DNA of 64,000 nucleotides from CBDATW01 sp965214965 (GTDB taxonomy: Bacteria; Bacillota_I; Bacilli_A; CBDATW01): positions 62,001-126,000 of the forward strand of contig OZ244030.1 in assembly GCA_965214965.1 (NCBI GenBank). Direction: 5' to 3'. This document shows, in pieces, positions 19,925 to 31,183 of this stretch (its first letter is position 1; every line of letters starts with the position of its first letter). The notes under the pieces were generated by a model that saw only the letters and a list, made by a program, of their open reading frames with translations, searched no databases and was not told the origin of the DNA. The position numbers were made by a program, and so were the translations under genes.

Positions 19925-20104
19925 TTATCCTTTTATTCTCTTTAATTTTTTTTCAAAATTTAATCTTGGTATTATAACTATTGACTGGCATCCCATACAT
20001 TTTGTTTTAACATCAATTCCAAGTCTTAAAACCAAAAATTCATTTGACTTGTGACATGGATGTTGTTTTTTCATAACTACAATTGAGTTAACTTGCAGTT
20101 GCAC
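19925..20104 (-). CDS. DUF951 family small protein
   Basis: The 59-aa frame begins at a GTG overlapping the parB stop (ATAGTG). It contains VVMKKQHPCHKS, LRLGIDVKTKCMGC and PRLNFEKKLK, which match the DUF951 pattern (MKKPHPCG...R.GADI.IKC.GC...PR..FEK). In Bacilli a DUF951 gene commonly follows parB near the origin, so both position and sequence agree. The Cys of HPC and the CMGC pair could bind a metal. Function is unknown in the family. Confidence 0.85.
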   Translation of the reverse strand: MQLQVNSIVVMKKQHPCHKSNEFLVLRLGIDVKTKCMGCQSIVIIPRLNFEKKLKRIKG

Positions 20105-20991
20105 TATTTTTCTAATGCCCCCATTTCTTCAAGAATTCTATTTAGATCGCTTGTTGAAATGTAAGAGATAACAATAGTTTTATTTTTAATAGAAACTTTT
20201 GTATTTAGTTTTTCTCTAATAAGTTTTTCTGCATACTCAATATTAACTGATTTTTTAATTTTATATTTTTTAAGTGATTTTGATCTTCATTTTTTAACTA
20301 GTGATTCTAAAGCTCTAACTGATAGTTTTTCTTTTTGAGCTTTTTTAGCAAAATCAATCATATCGCTTTGTTGTTCAAGTGAAAGAAGAACCTTACCATG
20401 ACCTACTGATAGTTTTTTATCAAGAATTGCTTGTTGAACTATTTTTGGAAGTTTAAGAAGTCTTAACAAATTGGTGATATATGTTCTTGATTTAGAAAGT
20501 TTTTTAGCTAAATCTTCTTGTGTAAGATTATGTTTTACAATTAGTGCTTGGCAAGCTTGTGCTTCTTCAATTCCACTTAGATCTTCTCTTTGAATGTTTT
20601 CAATCAAAGCCAGTTCTTGCATTGTATCTAAATCAAGAGAAGCTACAATAGCTTTAATCTTTTTAGATTTAAATAATTTGTGTGCTCTTAATCTTCTTTC
20701 ACCAGCAACAAGTATATAACCCTTCCCTTCTTTAACAACTGTAACAGGTGATAGTAGTCCATATTTTATAATTGAATCGGAAAGTTCTTTGATGTTATCT
20801 TTATCAAAAATTCTTCTTGGTTGATATGGATTTGGTTTTATTTTGTTGATATCAATTTCCATTACACCTGCAATATTTGCTTCTGTTACCTTTTTACCTG
20901 AAAAGTTTTCGATATCATTCATTGCTTCTTTTAGATCAGACCCAAAGATTCCGTCTAATCCTAGTTTTTTAACTTTTTTTACTTTACTCAT
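20104..20991 (-). CDS. parB: Chromosome partitioning protein ParB (Spo0J)
   Basis: This 295-aa CTP-dependent DNA clamp loads at parS and organises the origin region. It shows the N-terminal nuclease-like box with NPYQPRRIF and GERRLRAHK, then the helix-turn-helix region (LTQEDLAKKLSKSRTYITNLLRLL), a linker and, after one UGA(Trp), a C-terminal dimerisation domain. The start overlaps the end of parA. Two perfect parS sequences occur at 31698 and 32644 in this window. Confidence 0.96.
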
Positions 20992-21748
20992 TGTTTTTTA
21001 CTAATTCCTTTGCAAGTTTTTTGTAAGCCTTGGCTCCTTCTGAGCTAGCTGCATGATCAAAAATTGATTTTTTAGTAGCTGGTGCTTCAGCTAATTTAAC
21101 ATTTCTTGGAATAAAACTTTTAAATGCTTTATTTTCAAACGTTTTTTGAATAAGATCTTTAATTTCGTTTGAAAGTGTTGTTCTTTGATCAAACATTGTA
21201 ACTAAAATTCCTTCAATACCTAAATCCTTGTTGAAAAGTCTTTGTACAACTCTAATTGTTGAAAATAGTTGTCTAATTCCTTCCATAGCAAAGTGTTCTG
21301 TTTGAATAGGGATCAATACAGAATCAGATGCTGTTAGTGCCATCGTGTTAATTGCACCAAGTGATGGTGGACAATCGATGAATATGTAATCATATTGATC
21401 TTTAATTGTTTCTAGTTGATTTTTCATTTGATATTGGTGATCTTCTTCACTAGCCATCGTTATGTTAATAGATGCTAGTTCTTTAGACCCTAAAATCATA
21501 TCTAAGTTTTTTTCCACTCCAGCAACAACTGCTTTTGATGCCGCAATATGTCCGGTAAGCATATTGTAAATTGCTGAATTTTTTTCTTTTGGTCTTTGAC
21601 CCAATGCTATTGTAGCATTGGATTGTGAGTCTAAATCAATTAAAAGTACTTTTTTATTTAACCTGGCAATTGCAACAGCTAAATTAACTGCTGTTGTAGT
21701 TTTACCTACTCCACCTTTTTGGTTAGTGATTGCGATTGTTTTCCCCAT
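20984..21748 (-). CDS. parA: Chromosome partitioning ATPase ParA (Soj)
   Basis: This 254-aa Walker-type ATPase carries the deviant P-loop KGGVGKTT at residues 11-18, the second Walker motif LLIDLDSQSNAT, and FIDCPPSLG. In partnership with ParB it moves origins and, in Bacillus, modulates DnaA activity. It overlaps parB by 8 bases, indicating translational coupling. RBS AAGGAGAT precedes the ATG. Confidence 0.96.
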   Translation of the reverse strand: MGKTIAITNQKGGVGKTTTAVNLAVAIARLNKKVLLIDLDSQSNATIALGQRPKEKNSAIYNMLTGHIAASKAVVAGVEKNLDMILGSKELASINITMASEEDHQYQMKNQLETIKDQYDYIFIDCPPSLGAINTMALTASDSVLIPIQTEHFAMEGIRQLFSTIRVVQRLFNKDLGIEGILVTMFDQRTTLSNEIKDLIQKTFENKAFKSFIPRNVKLAEAPATKKSIFDHAASSEGAKAYKKLAKELVKNNE

Positions 21749-21760
21749 GATAATCTCCTT

Positions 21761-23053
21761 TTATTTAATTCCTACTCTTTTATATAAATTATTAACTTCT
21801 TTCATATAGAAATTTAGATCAAATAAGTTTTCTAATTCTTTTTCTGAAATTTTAACATCTTTAGATTGTAATAGCAGTGTTTTGAAACATGACTCTTTTT
21901 CAAAAGCATTTTTTGCAATATTTTGAACAATATCATAGGCTTTTTCTCTTGAATAACCTTTTGTCTCAATTAAGTAAGTTAATACTCTTTGTGAAAATAT
22001 TACTCCATTTGTTAGATTGATATTTTTAATCATTTGTTTTTTATCAACAATAATGTTTGATAAAATTTTATTCATTCTTTTAAGTGAATATTCAACTGTT
22101 GCTGTTGCATCTGGACCAATTACTCTTTCAACAGATGAATGAGAAATGTCTCTTTCATGTCATAGTCCATTATTTTCTAGTGATGCTTGAGCATAAGCAC
22201 GAAGTAGTCTTGCTTGCCCGCAAATATTTTCAGATCCAATTGGATTTTTTTTGTGTGGCATTGCTGATGAGCCTTTTTGGTTTTTAGAAAAACCTTCAAA
22301 TACTTCTTTTACTTCTGTTCTTTGTAATGATCTAATTTCTAATGCAATTTTTTCAAGTGTAGTTCCGATTATTGCAAGAGTTGAGAAATACTCTGCATGA
22401 TTATCTCTTTGTAAAACTTGTGTTGAAATTTTTGATGATGTAATTTTTAGTTTTTTGCAAACATAATCCTGTACATAAGGTTTTGTATTTGCAAAATTTC
22501 CAACTGCTCCTGATATTTTACCTTGTTCAATTGCTTTTGATGCTTTAATAAATCTTACTTTATTTCGATTCATTTCATCAAATCATATTGCAAACTTAAG
22601 TCCAAATGATGTTGGTTCTGCATGAACTCCGTGAGTTCTTCCAATGCATGGTGTTTGTTCATGTTTTTTTGCTTGTTTTTTAAGCGTTGTTAAAACTGAG
22701 TTTATTTGCTTTAAGATTAATGTGTTAGCTTCTTTATAAATTGCTCCAAAAGCAGTATCAACAACATCTGTTGAAGTGAGCATGTAGTGGAATCATTTCT
22801 TTTCTGGCCCAAGTGATTCTGAAATCATTCTTGTAAAAGCAATTACATCATGCTTTGTTTCTTTTTCAATTTTAAGCATTAGTTTAGAATTAACTTTTGC
22901 ATTTTGTCTAATTTTAGTTGGCACCGCTTTTGGAACAATTCCTTTTTTTGCAAAAGCTTCAAGTGATAGGATTTCTACCTCTAATCATTTTGCTAATTTG
23001 TTTTCATTAGATCACACATTTTGCATTTGTTCTGTTGAATATCTATCAATCAT
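21761..23053 (-). CDS. purB: Adenylosuccinate lyase
   Basis: This 430-aa enzyme cleaves adenylosuccinate to AMP and fumarate. The fumarase/lyase signature SSAMPHKKNPIGSE is present, as are TSTDVVDTAFG and GRTHGVHAEPTSFG. Four internal UGA(Trp) codons fall at expected sites. It follows purA in the same direction with a 13-base gap, so the two enzymes converting IMP to AMP are co-expressed. No other de novo purine genes are seen, which fits a salvage role. Confidence 0.95.
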
Positions 23054-23066
23054 GTTTTTCTCCTAT

Positions 23067-24341
23067 TTACCTAACAATTGTTTGCATTCTCTTAGGACCA
23101 ACCGAGAAAATTGAAACTTTAAGTCCTGTTAGTTCTTCAATTTTATTAATGTAGTTTTGGGCATTAACTGGAAGTTCATCAAATGATTTTATACCAGTGA
23201 TATCTTCGCTTCATCCAGGTAGAGTTATATATTCTGCCTCTGCAATTGCTAAATCATCTTCAATTGCTGGGAATGTTTCAATTCCACTAACTCCATTAAT
23301 TTTATATGAATTACAAATTTTAATTTCTTCTATACCTGTTAAAACATCAAGTAATGTAATAACAATTGATGTCATTGATGATGTTCTAATTGAGTGGTTT
23401 AGTGCAACAATGTCTAGTCAACCAACATCTCTTGGTCTACCAGTTGTTGTTCCAAACTCATTTCCTGTCTTTTGAATGTAGCTCCCAATCTCGTCTTTGA
23501 GAATTGTTGGCATTCTACCGGCGCCAACTCTTGAGCAATAAGCTTTAGTTACCCCATAAATATTTTCAATATGCTTCATGTTAATTCCAGCACCAACAAG
23601 GGCTGAAGAGCCAGAAGGATTAGAAGATGTAACAAATGGATATGTTCCATGATCAATATCTAGAAGTAATCCTTGTGCACCTTCAAAAACAATTTTGTGT
23701 CCTTGATCTGCTAGTTTTGTAAGTAATATTGATGTGTCCCGTACATGAGGCCTTAAGATGTTGGCTTGTTTTTTGGCTGCTTCAAAAATCTCTTCAAATA
23801 AAATTGGTTCTTTATTGTAAACTTCTTTAAATAGTTTATTGTAAAACTCTAGATTTGTTTTTAATTTTTTTTCTAGAATGTCTTCTCTAATAAATTCAGC
23901 CATTCTGATTCCGCTTCTTTTAACTTTATCTGTATAAGTTGGCCCAATACCTTTTTTAGTTGTACCAATTTTATTATCTTTTTTAGCTTCTTCTTGGTAT
24001 CCATCAAGTAGAATGTGATATGGCATAATAACGTGTGCTCTATCTGAAATTACAATATGATCTGTATAAAGATTATTTTCTTTTACATATTTAATTTCTT
24101 CTATAAATGCTTCTGGGTTGATGACGCAACCATTAGCAACCACTGCATATGTATCTTTATGAACCACTCCAGAAGGCATTAGGTGAAGTTTGTATTTGTT
24201 TTCACCAACAACTACAGTGTGACCTGCGTTATTTCCTCCTGATCATCTAACTACTGCTTTTGCATCTTCTGCAATAAAATCAGATATCTTTCCTTTTCCT
24301 TCATCGCCTCAAAGGGCCCCCATTACTATATCAATTGCCAT
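23067..24341 (-). CDS. purA: Adenylosuccinate synthetase
   Basis: This 424-aa GTP-dependent ligase joins IMP and aspartate. The N-terminus reads MAIDIVMGALWGDEGKGKI, with the GDEGKGK phosphate loop, followed by RWSGGNNAGHTV; GPTYTDK and QGLLLDIDHGTYPFVTSSN also match. The first Met is set by purA homology and GGAGAG upstream. It begins one base after the rsmG stop codon (TAATATG) and leads into purB. Confidence 0.96.
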
Positions 24342-24342
24342 A

Positions 24343-24981
24343 TTACTCTCCTAGTATTTTTTCTTTTATTTTTTTAAATTTTCTTGGATACTTTTTATTT
24401 GTTTCTTTTATTTTTTTGTAAACAATGATATTTGTTGGAATCATTGTTCCTTTAACTTTGTAATTACCGACTAATTTAAAACCTAATATTTTTGCAGCCT
24501 TTGCTGCTAATTTTAATTCATCTTCAATACTGCTTCCTTTAATAAGAATAAGTTTGCCGTTAAGTTTTAAATATTGAGATGAAATTTCTAAACAGATTGC
24601 TGAATGAGCAAATGCTCTCATAGTTACAACATCAAATTGTTTTTTATAATTAATTCAGCAATCTTCAGCTCTATCATGAATAATATTAAAATCTATATAT
24701 TCATTTACTTGTTTTAGAAACTTAACTCTTTTTTCTTTTGCTTCAAGCAAGTAAAGATCAATGCTTTTATTATTAAGTTTAAGTGGAATGCCTGGAATAC
24801 CACATCCAGTACCAATGTCTAAAACTTTTTTATTATTAAGATCAATATTAGCAAAAGCTTTAATTGAATCATTAATTAGATTATCTTGTATTTCTTCTAT
24901 TGTCTTAAATCCTGTAAGCATATGAACATTGTTATATTCAAGGATGTGCTCGATATACTTTAATATTTTATTTGAATTCAT
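24343..24981 (-). CDS. rsmG: 16S rRNA (guanine527-N7)-methyltransferase
   Basis: This 212-aa SAM-dependent methyltransferase modifies G527 of 16S rRNA. It has the motif VLDIGTGCGIPGIPL (GTGxGxPG is typical of RsmG) and, after a UGA(Trp), VTMRAFA. The start overlaps the end of the second hpt gene by 14 bases. Confidence 0.92.
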
Positions 24982-25507
24982 CTTTTATTGATGCAATGTA
25001 TGGGAATCTTCTTCCTCATTCATTAACATCGAGTCCTCAACCAACAAGTCAATCTTTTGTATCAGATTCAATGACAGTTCAATCTGGTTTGAATTCTACT
25101 TTTCTGCCATTAACTTTATCTAATAGAGTTACCACTTTAACATCAGCTGCACCTTTTTCTTTTAATATTTTTACAACACCTGAAAGTGTAACAGCTGAAT
25201 CAATAACATCTTCTATAATTAAAATTTTTTTATCTTCTATTGATTCTTGTAGGCCAAAATCAATACTTACACTATCTTTTGATCTTGATCCATCAGTAAC
25301 TGATGTTTTAATAAACTCATTTGTAACATCAAAATCTAATTTAGTCATGATTTGCCCAAAGAAGTTGATACAACCTTTTAATAGTCCTAATAGAACTACT
25401 GGTTCTGTTTCATCTTTGTAATAATCATTAATTGAACCTGTGACACCATCAATCATTTTAAGAATTTGTTCTTTTTTAAATAAAATTTCTTTACATCTTT
25501 TATCCAC
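24968..25507 (-). CDS. hpt: Hypoxanthine phosphoribosyltransferase, second copy
   Basis: This 179-aa enzyme of the purine phosphoribosyltransferase family has the PRPP-binding loop ILIIEDVIDSAVTL, GLLKGCINF near the N-terminus and SVTDGSRS. It should convert hypoxanthine or guanine plus PRPP into IMP or GMP. I choose the GTG at 25507, which overlaps the upstream gene end and has AAAGAGGAG upstream. Two adjacent, diverged copies suggest different substrate preference (for example one for guanine or xanthine) or a heteromer, which sequence alone cannot decide. Confidence 0.85.
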
Positions 25508-26054
25508 TTTTATACTCCTCTTTAACTGATGCAATGTATGGAAGGTTTCTTAACCTTTCATTATAATCAAAACCTCAACCAATTAATCATTCCTGAGTAT
25601 CTAATTTGATAACTTTTCAATCTGGTTCAAAGTCAGTTTTTCTGTTATGTGGTTTATCAATTAATGTTACTGTTTTTACTTCTTTAGCTTTTTTAACTTC
25701 TAATAAGTGGTTTTGGAGTTTTTTTAGTGTAATTGCTGAATCAACAACATCTTCTACAATTAGAATATTTTTACCTTCAACATCTCCTTTAGTTAGCCAC
25801 TCTAATTCAAACTTGTCTTTTAGTTTATTATTTTCTGTTCTTTTAACAGATACGAATTCATAGTGAGCATCAAAATCAAAATAAATAACTAGGTTTGCTT
25901 GGAATAATACACAACCTTTTAAAACGCCTAAGATAACCGGTTTTTCTTTATTTTTGTAATATTCATTTAGTTTTGGGGCAAACTTTTTAATTTCTGATTT
26001 AATTTCTGCTTCTGTAATTAGGATTTCTTTTACTTCTTTTACTAATTTAGTCAT
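25500..26054 (-). CDS. hpt: Hypoxanthine phosphoribosyltransferase, first copy
   Basis: A 184-aa paralogue of the next gene with the loop ILIVEDVVDSAITL and GVLKGCVLFQ. ATG 26054 (MTKLVKEVKE) is preferred over an in-frame ATG 45 codons upstream, because the upstream stretch lies within thyX and does not resemble Hpt. It begins 7 bases after the thyX stop. It is longer than copy two at the middle segment (KRTENNKLKDKFELEW). Confidence 0.87.
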
Positions 26055-26061
26055 AATAGAT

Positions 26062-27009
26062 TTATTTTTTAATTCTTGGTTCTTTCTTATTTTCATTTTG
26101 GAAAGTTTTTCTTCACTGAACAAAACCTCTAACATTTCCATACCAACCTTTTTGGATTTTCCCTTGATCATATCTAACCATTTCTTCATATTGTTCTGAA
26201 GTCATAGCTTGTGCGCAGTGCTCAAATGGTGATCAGTGACCAGCAGATGAAAGTCTTGTAAATAGTGCTAAGTCTTTTGTGTAATCATCTTTTCCTGCAA
26301 AGTTTAAATATGAGACTCTGGCACATCTTGCTGTTGCAATAGCAATTTGAACATAATCAGTTGTCATATTGTTTTCTTTAGCTAGTGCTTCAATTTCATC
26401 CATTCTGAATTTTCCTCCAAATGGTATGTGTCATTCACTAGCAGAAAGTTTTTTGGGTTTTGAATTATTGTATGCTTCTAGCATTTTAAATGCGATTTCA
26501 GCAATGTGAATTTCCGCTTCGTCATGAGCTCTTAGAGCAAAGAAGTTATCTCACTCTGTTGTTGTAACAATAACTTTATGCATCATGTATGGTTCCATGA
26601 TTCTGTTACATAATTGCTTTGTTAGTCCCATTTTTGAAAGTTTTTTTGCTGATGCAACTGCAGCATCTCTTCCTTCTAATCATACTTTTTTAAACTCAGA
26701 AACTTTTGCTTCATCTTCAAAATAGCGTGAACCTTGCATACCGCTATGTTCTTCCATTCAACCTGAAGGGATGAATGGTTCTGACTCAATTTTTTCTACC
26801 ATCTTCGCAAACGGAATTGCTCTTGATGATGCAGAGTTTCTTGAGAAAAGCCTGTGAGTGTTAAACTCTGACAAAATAATTCTTGGGAATGTACAAACAA
26901 AAGTTGTAATTCTATCTCCCTGTTCATTTAATGAGTCTGCTACTACTTCTGCTGTAATTAATTCGGAGCTGTACTTAATTAATTCTGTTTCGTTTTGTAA
27001 TTTATTCAT
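26062..27009 (-). CDS. thyX: Flavin-dependent thymidylate synthase ThyX
   Basis: This 315-aa FAD enzyme makes dTMP from dUMP with methylenetetrahydrofolate. The ThyX signature RHRxxSxNxxSxR appears as THRLFSRNSASSRA (first Arg replaced by Thr, as the substituted first position is tolerated in some family members). A later RSAGHW-like segment (LSSAGHWSPFEH) fits the family. It is longer than common ThyX (about 220-250 aa). With tdk (60.5 kb) and tmk (28.6 kb) it gives two routes to dTTP. Confidence 0.88.
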
Positions 27010-27011
27010 TT

Positions 27012-27290
27012 TTATTCATTTTCCTTTTCATTTTTTTTAATTTTCTTTTTTAATTCTTTTAATCTTTCAATTTCTTTATCTATTTCTTGCTCTATATCTT
27101 GTGAACTAACATTTTTAGTAAGCCGATTGTTTGTATCAGTTGTTAATCCTCAATGTAGAAATATTCCTGTGAAGAAATATAGTGATACAGATATTAATAA
27201 TGTTTTTCATTTATCTGAATCTGCAATATTTTTATTTGTGTAGTAAGGTAGTGCTAGAAACAGGAATAAAATTGTGATGAATATTCTCAT
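27012..27290 (-). CDS. Small membrane protein with coiled-coil tail
   Basis: This 92-aa protein is read through two UGA(Trp) codons. It has two hydrophobic segments (about 3-17 and 31-49) followed by a charged helical tail (EQEIDKEIERLKELKKKIKKNEKENE) likely to form a coiled coil in the cytoplasm. The start overlaps the rsmI stop and the stop lies 2 bases before thyX, so it is translated within this operon. Not recognised. Confidence 0.65.
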
Positions 27291-27994
27291 TATTTCACCT
27301 CCTTATTATTTATAAGCAATACATATTCTCCTTTTATTAACTTTGGTAAATCAGACAATACTTCATCTGCTGTTCCAAAATAATAAGTTTCATGTAGTTT
27401 TGTTAATTCTTTAGCAACAAATATTTCTTTATTTGGGAATGTTTCTTTAAGTTCTTCAATTGATTTTTTTAATTTAAAACATGAAACATAAAATATTAAT
27501 GTTTGTTTTATTTCACTTAACTGATTAAAAAGTTTTGATCTTTGTGATTTTTTATTTGGTAAGAAACCATGGAAATAATTAGTTGTTGAAAATCCTGAAG
27601 CAACAAGTGCACTTGTATAAGCAATTGGTCCAGGAATTACTACTACATTTATGTTTGTTTGTTTTAATTTATTAATCAGTGGAAAGCCTGGATCAGAAAT
27701 AAGTGGTGTGCCAGCATCTGATACAAGACCAATTTTTTCATGTTGAGAAAACATTTGAATAATTTGGTCTGTTATATTGTTTTCTTTAACTACATCATAC
27801 CTAACAAGTTTAGGTTTGTTTGTAATTTCAAGTTTTTTTATTAAATTTCCAGTAACTCTTGTATCTTCGCATAGAAGGACTGAAACTTCTTTGATAGTTT
27901 CAATCATTCTTTTTGAAATATCAGATAAGTTGCCAATAGGAGTTGCAATGATATAAAGTGTTGGATTTTGATTATCGAAGCTTTTTTTAATCAT
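27290..27994 (-). CDS. rsmI: 16S rRNA (cytidine1402-2'-O)-methyltransferase
   Basis: This 234-aa tetrapyrrole-methylase-fold enzyme modifies C1402 in the decoding centre. It has LYIIATPIGNLSDIS at the start, LLCEDTRVTG, GLVSDAGTPLISDPG and VIPGPIAYTSALVASG, the standard RsmI series. It starts one base after the holB stop codon, and the holB-rsmI order is common in Firmicutes. Confidence 0.95.
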   Translation of the reverse strand: MIKKSFDNQNPTLYIIATPIGNLSDISKRMIETIKEVSVLLCEDTRVTGNLIKKLEITNKPKLVRYDVVKENNITDQIIQMFSQHEKIGLVSDAGTPLISDPGFPLINKLKQTNINVVVIPGPIAYTSALVASGFSTTNYFHGFLPNKKSQRSKLFNQLSEIKQTLIFYVSCFKLKKSIEELKETFPNKEIFVAKELTKLHETYYFGTADEVLSDLPKLIKGEYVLLINNKEVK

Positions 27995-27995
27995 A

Positions 27996-28649
27996 TTATT
28001 CTCCTTTTTTTAATTCGTTTAGAATTTGTGAGATTATTAAGTTTGTATTTACATTTGATCCAAGCATATTGATCAAATGTAAAATTCTATCTAAATGTTT
28101 TTCGTTGTTTTTAAGTTTTTGTTTTCTAGTGTAAGAAATTAAAATTTGTTTTATTTCATTTCTGTTTAATTTATTTCAAGGCACCTCCATTGGATTCAGA
28201 TCGATTAAATGTTGAGCATATTGATTATTTTCTTCAAAACCATGACCCAGTCTAATTATTTGGCACCTAGTTTGAATTGTTTCAAGTACTGATTCTGTAT
28301 TCATTGTTGTGAATACAAATAAAATCTCTTGATCAGGTTCTTCAATAAATTTTAGAAAGGTGTTAGCTGCTTTGGTTGTTATGTTTTCAATTCCTTGAAT
28401 TAAAATTATTTTTGATTCACCATTAACTGATGTTGTAGAACAAAAGTCTTTCACTGCTTCTACTTGGTCAATTTTTATTGTTTCTGAATAACCATCGATT
28501 GAAGCCATATTTGGATTTAGGTTTTTTTCAATTGATTTTGTACAATGATCATCTTGGCAAACTTTTTGTTTAATTAAATTGATAGCTTCTTTATAAGATT
28601 GTTCTTTTGTTAGTGCTTCAATAATATATGCATGTGCATTGCTAATCAT
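27996..28649 (-). CDS. holB: DNA polymerase III delta' subunit (short)
   Basis: This 217-aa protein is a clamp-loader subunit. It has an AAA-like core with IIKIDQVEAVKDF, ILIQGIENITTKAANTFLKFIEEPDQEILFVF and TIQTRCQII, which align with delta' and DnaX. No ATP-binding Walker A is visible and the N-terminal third is reduced, as in other mollicute delta' proteins. It overlaps tmk by 8 bases, and the tmk-holB-rsmI order supports the identification. Confidence 0.88.
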
Positions 28650-29265
28650 TTTTTAAGGCCTCGTCAATTAATTTAATTACAGCTTGTTTTACTTCTTTTT
28701 TTGATTTGGAAGCATCTACAATTTGAATATTTCTATAAGGGAAGATTTCATTTAATTTATTAAATCCTTCTCGGCATTTTTGATGAAACTCTTTTTTCTC
28801 ATTATCAAGCCTATTAGCTTCTCTTGAATTCTCTTGAATTCTTTTTTGTGCAGTTTCAATATCTACATCAAGCACAATTGTTAAGTCTGGTTTGAAATTT
28901 TCAACTGCATATTTATTAATTAATTTAATTTCTTCAACACCTAATTTTCTTGCATAGCCTTGGTAAACAATTGAAGAATCAAAATATCTATCACAAATAA
29001 CAATTTGGTTTTTTTCAAATGCTGGTTTAATCACGTGTTCGATATGCTCAAGTCTAGCAGCTGCAAAAGTTAAAGCTTCTGTCATTGGAGTTATGTGGTG
29101 ATTAACAATAATGTCTCTAAATTTTTCAGCAACATTATTTCCGCCAGGTTCTCTAGTTTTAATAACTTCTAGTTTTTTTAAAGTTAGGTGTTCATAGATT
29201 GCATTTACAACGGTTGATTTACCTGCTCCATCGCAACCTTCAATAGTGATAAAAAATTTTTTCAT
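28642..29265 (-). CDS. tmk: Thymidylate kinase
   Basis: This 207-aa enzyme phosphorylates dTMP to dTDP. Its P-loop is EGCDGAGKST (about 8-17), followed by TREPGGNNVAEKFRD (dTMP-binding) and ICDRYFDSSIVYQGYAR. Its start overlaps the dnaX stop (TAATG). Confidence 0.96.
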   Translation of the reverse strand: MKKFFITIEGCDGAGKSTVVNAIYEHLTLKKLEVIKTREPGGNNVAEKFRDIIVNHHITPMTEALTFAAARLEHIEHVIKPAFEKNQIVICDRYFDSSIVYQGYARKLGVEEIKLINKYAVENFKPDLTIVLDVDIETAQKRIQENSREANRLDNEKKEFHQKCREGFNKLNEIFPYRNIQIVDASKSKKEVKQAVIKLIDEALKND

Positions 29266-31067
29266 TATTTAAATTCCTCTATTTCTAGAAGATCTCCAAA
29301 GAAGTCTTTTGCTTCCTGAATTTCTTTTTGGTCAAGAATTGTTTTTGGTTTATGAACAGGAACTTCTACTTTTTGTGGGGTTGGTAAAGCTTTTTGCTCT
29401 TTTAAATTTCTATACCCATTAACTTCCTCTCTTCATTCATCGTTTCAAGTGCCAATAAATAAATATTCTCTTCCAAAATAATCTTTAACAAATTTTAAGA
29501 AATCATTATCTCTTGAATATGAGTTAAGAACATTTGATGATGCTTCATATTCATATAGAATGATTACCGCATCATTTGAAGCTGCAACAATTTTACAATT
29601 AGATAGAAGTGATAATCATTTAGAATTATTTTTATCTCTTTCTATTCTTTCTAATGAAATTAATTTTTGTGTAAAGAATTCTCTTTGCGTTTTAATTGCT
29701 GAAACTAAAATATTTAAAATTTCTGAATGTTGTAAATTGATTTCTTCAAGTGGAGGTGTTTCAATGATTTGATTTTGAACAATCTCTTCTTGTTCAGCCT
29801 TAAGTTCAGCTAAAATTGATTTTTTTTGTTCTATTGGTATATCTACTGATTTTTGAGCATCCATTTCTGGATCATTATAAGTCTTAATTACAAATTCTTT
29901 TTCATCTTGAATAATTGTAGGTGGTTTATTTAATTCTTTAGTTTGACTTTTAATTTCAGTTTTTTTCTCAACAAGTTTTTCTGATAAAACTTTTGTTTTA
30001 ATTGGAGTGGATGAAACATTTGTAATTTCTAAAATGCAAATTTCAAATTGTAATTTTGGATTTGATGAGAATTTAATTTTTTGTAATGTGTTTTTTATTA
30101 TTTCAACTGCTTTGAAAATAAAATCACTCTCAAATTTAATTCCATTTTCTTTTATTACTGAATCAAATTTATTTTTTTGATTTGTTTGATAGTCTTGTAT
30201 TAAAACTGATTTTAAGAAAAGTAAAATATCTTCTAGAACAATATGATAATTAGTTGAGTTTTGAGAAACTAATTCTAACTTATTATGAACTGCTTCAAAG
30301 TCAGAGTTGTTTGCAAGCACTAAAAGCTCTGATAGATCTTTTGTTGGGACCAAATTATAAACATCGTTGATTAACTCAACAGAAAGTTTGGATTCTAAGT
30401 GAATGCATTGTTCAGTAATTGATAATGCTTTACGTACTGAACCACCTGACATTTCTGAAATTGTTTTAAGAGCTTCTGGATCAAAATCTTTGTTTTCTTT
30501 TTGCATAATTTTTTCAAGAAGTTTAGTTATTTCGATTGTAGTAACTTCCTTAAAATTATATCTTTGACACCTTGTAAGAATTGTTTCAGGAATTTTATGT
30601 TCTTCTGTAGTTGCTAAAATAAAAATTGAATTAGATGGTGGTTCTTCTAGAGTTTTAAGTAGTGCATTAAAAGCCGATGAAGTTAACATGTGAACTTCAT
30701 CAATAATATAAACTTTGTATTTGCACACTATGGGTGGATATTGAATTGAGTCAATTAAATTTCTAATTTGTTCCACACCATTATTAGATGCAGCATCCAT
30801 CTCAACAATATCAATTGTAGTGTTATCATTAATAGAAACACATGTTTTGCAAGTGTTACATGGTTTGTTAGGTTCAAGGCAGTTAATAGCTTTGGCAAAT
30901 ATCTTGGCTAAGGTAGTCTTTCCAGTACCAGATTTGCCTGAGAAAAGATAAGAGTGGGAGATCTTATCTTTTTCAATTGCTTTAATTAATGATTTTTTTA
31001 TTATTTCTTGACCAATTATTTGTTTAAAAGTTATTGGTCTATAAGTTCTGTAAAGAGTTTTGTACAT
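29265..31067 (-). CDS. dnaX: DNA polymerase III tau/gamma subunit
   Basis: This 600-aa clamp-loader ATPase carries P-loop GKSGTGKTT, the four-Cys zinc module around CLEPNKPCNTCKTC, IIDEVHML (Walker B) and LTRCQRYNF (SRC motif). Residues beyond ~370 form the variable tau tail. UGA(Trp) occurs near residue 484 and the tail continues to VEVPVHKPK and FFGDLLEIEEFK. It is the first gene of the dnaX-tmk-holB-rsmI-hyp-thyX-hpt-hpt-rsmG-purA-purB run, in which most junctions overlap or nearly so. I see no clear slippery heptamer followed by a hairpin for gamma production. Confidence 0.95.
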
Positions 31068-31100
31068 TCTGTATCCTTATTTACAGTAATATTATACAAC

Positions 31101-31127
31101 AAAATACTCCCCTAAAGGGGAGTATTT
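31101..31127. terminator. Bidirectional terminator between tadA and dnaX
   Basis: A 13-bp perfect stem (aaaatactcccct with aggggagtatttt, one-base loop region) is flanked by T-rich ends on both strands. It ends the tadA transcript before dnaX. Confidence 0.9.
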
Positions 31128-31183
31128 TAACTTTAAATTAGTTTAAATTATATTTATATATAATAATTATATCATTATTTTTA

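Noticed and set aside
25617..26189. Longer start for the first hpt gene (45 extra residues)
   Set aside because: The extra part is the 3' end of thyX in another frame; MTKLVKEVKE has family-like length and position.
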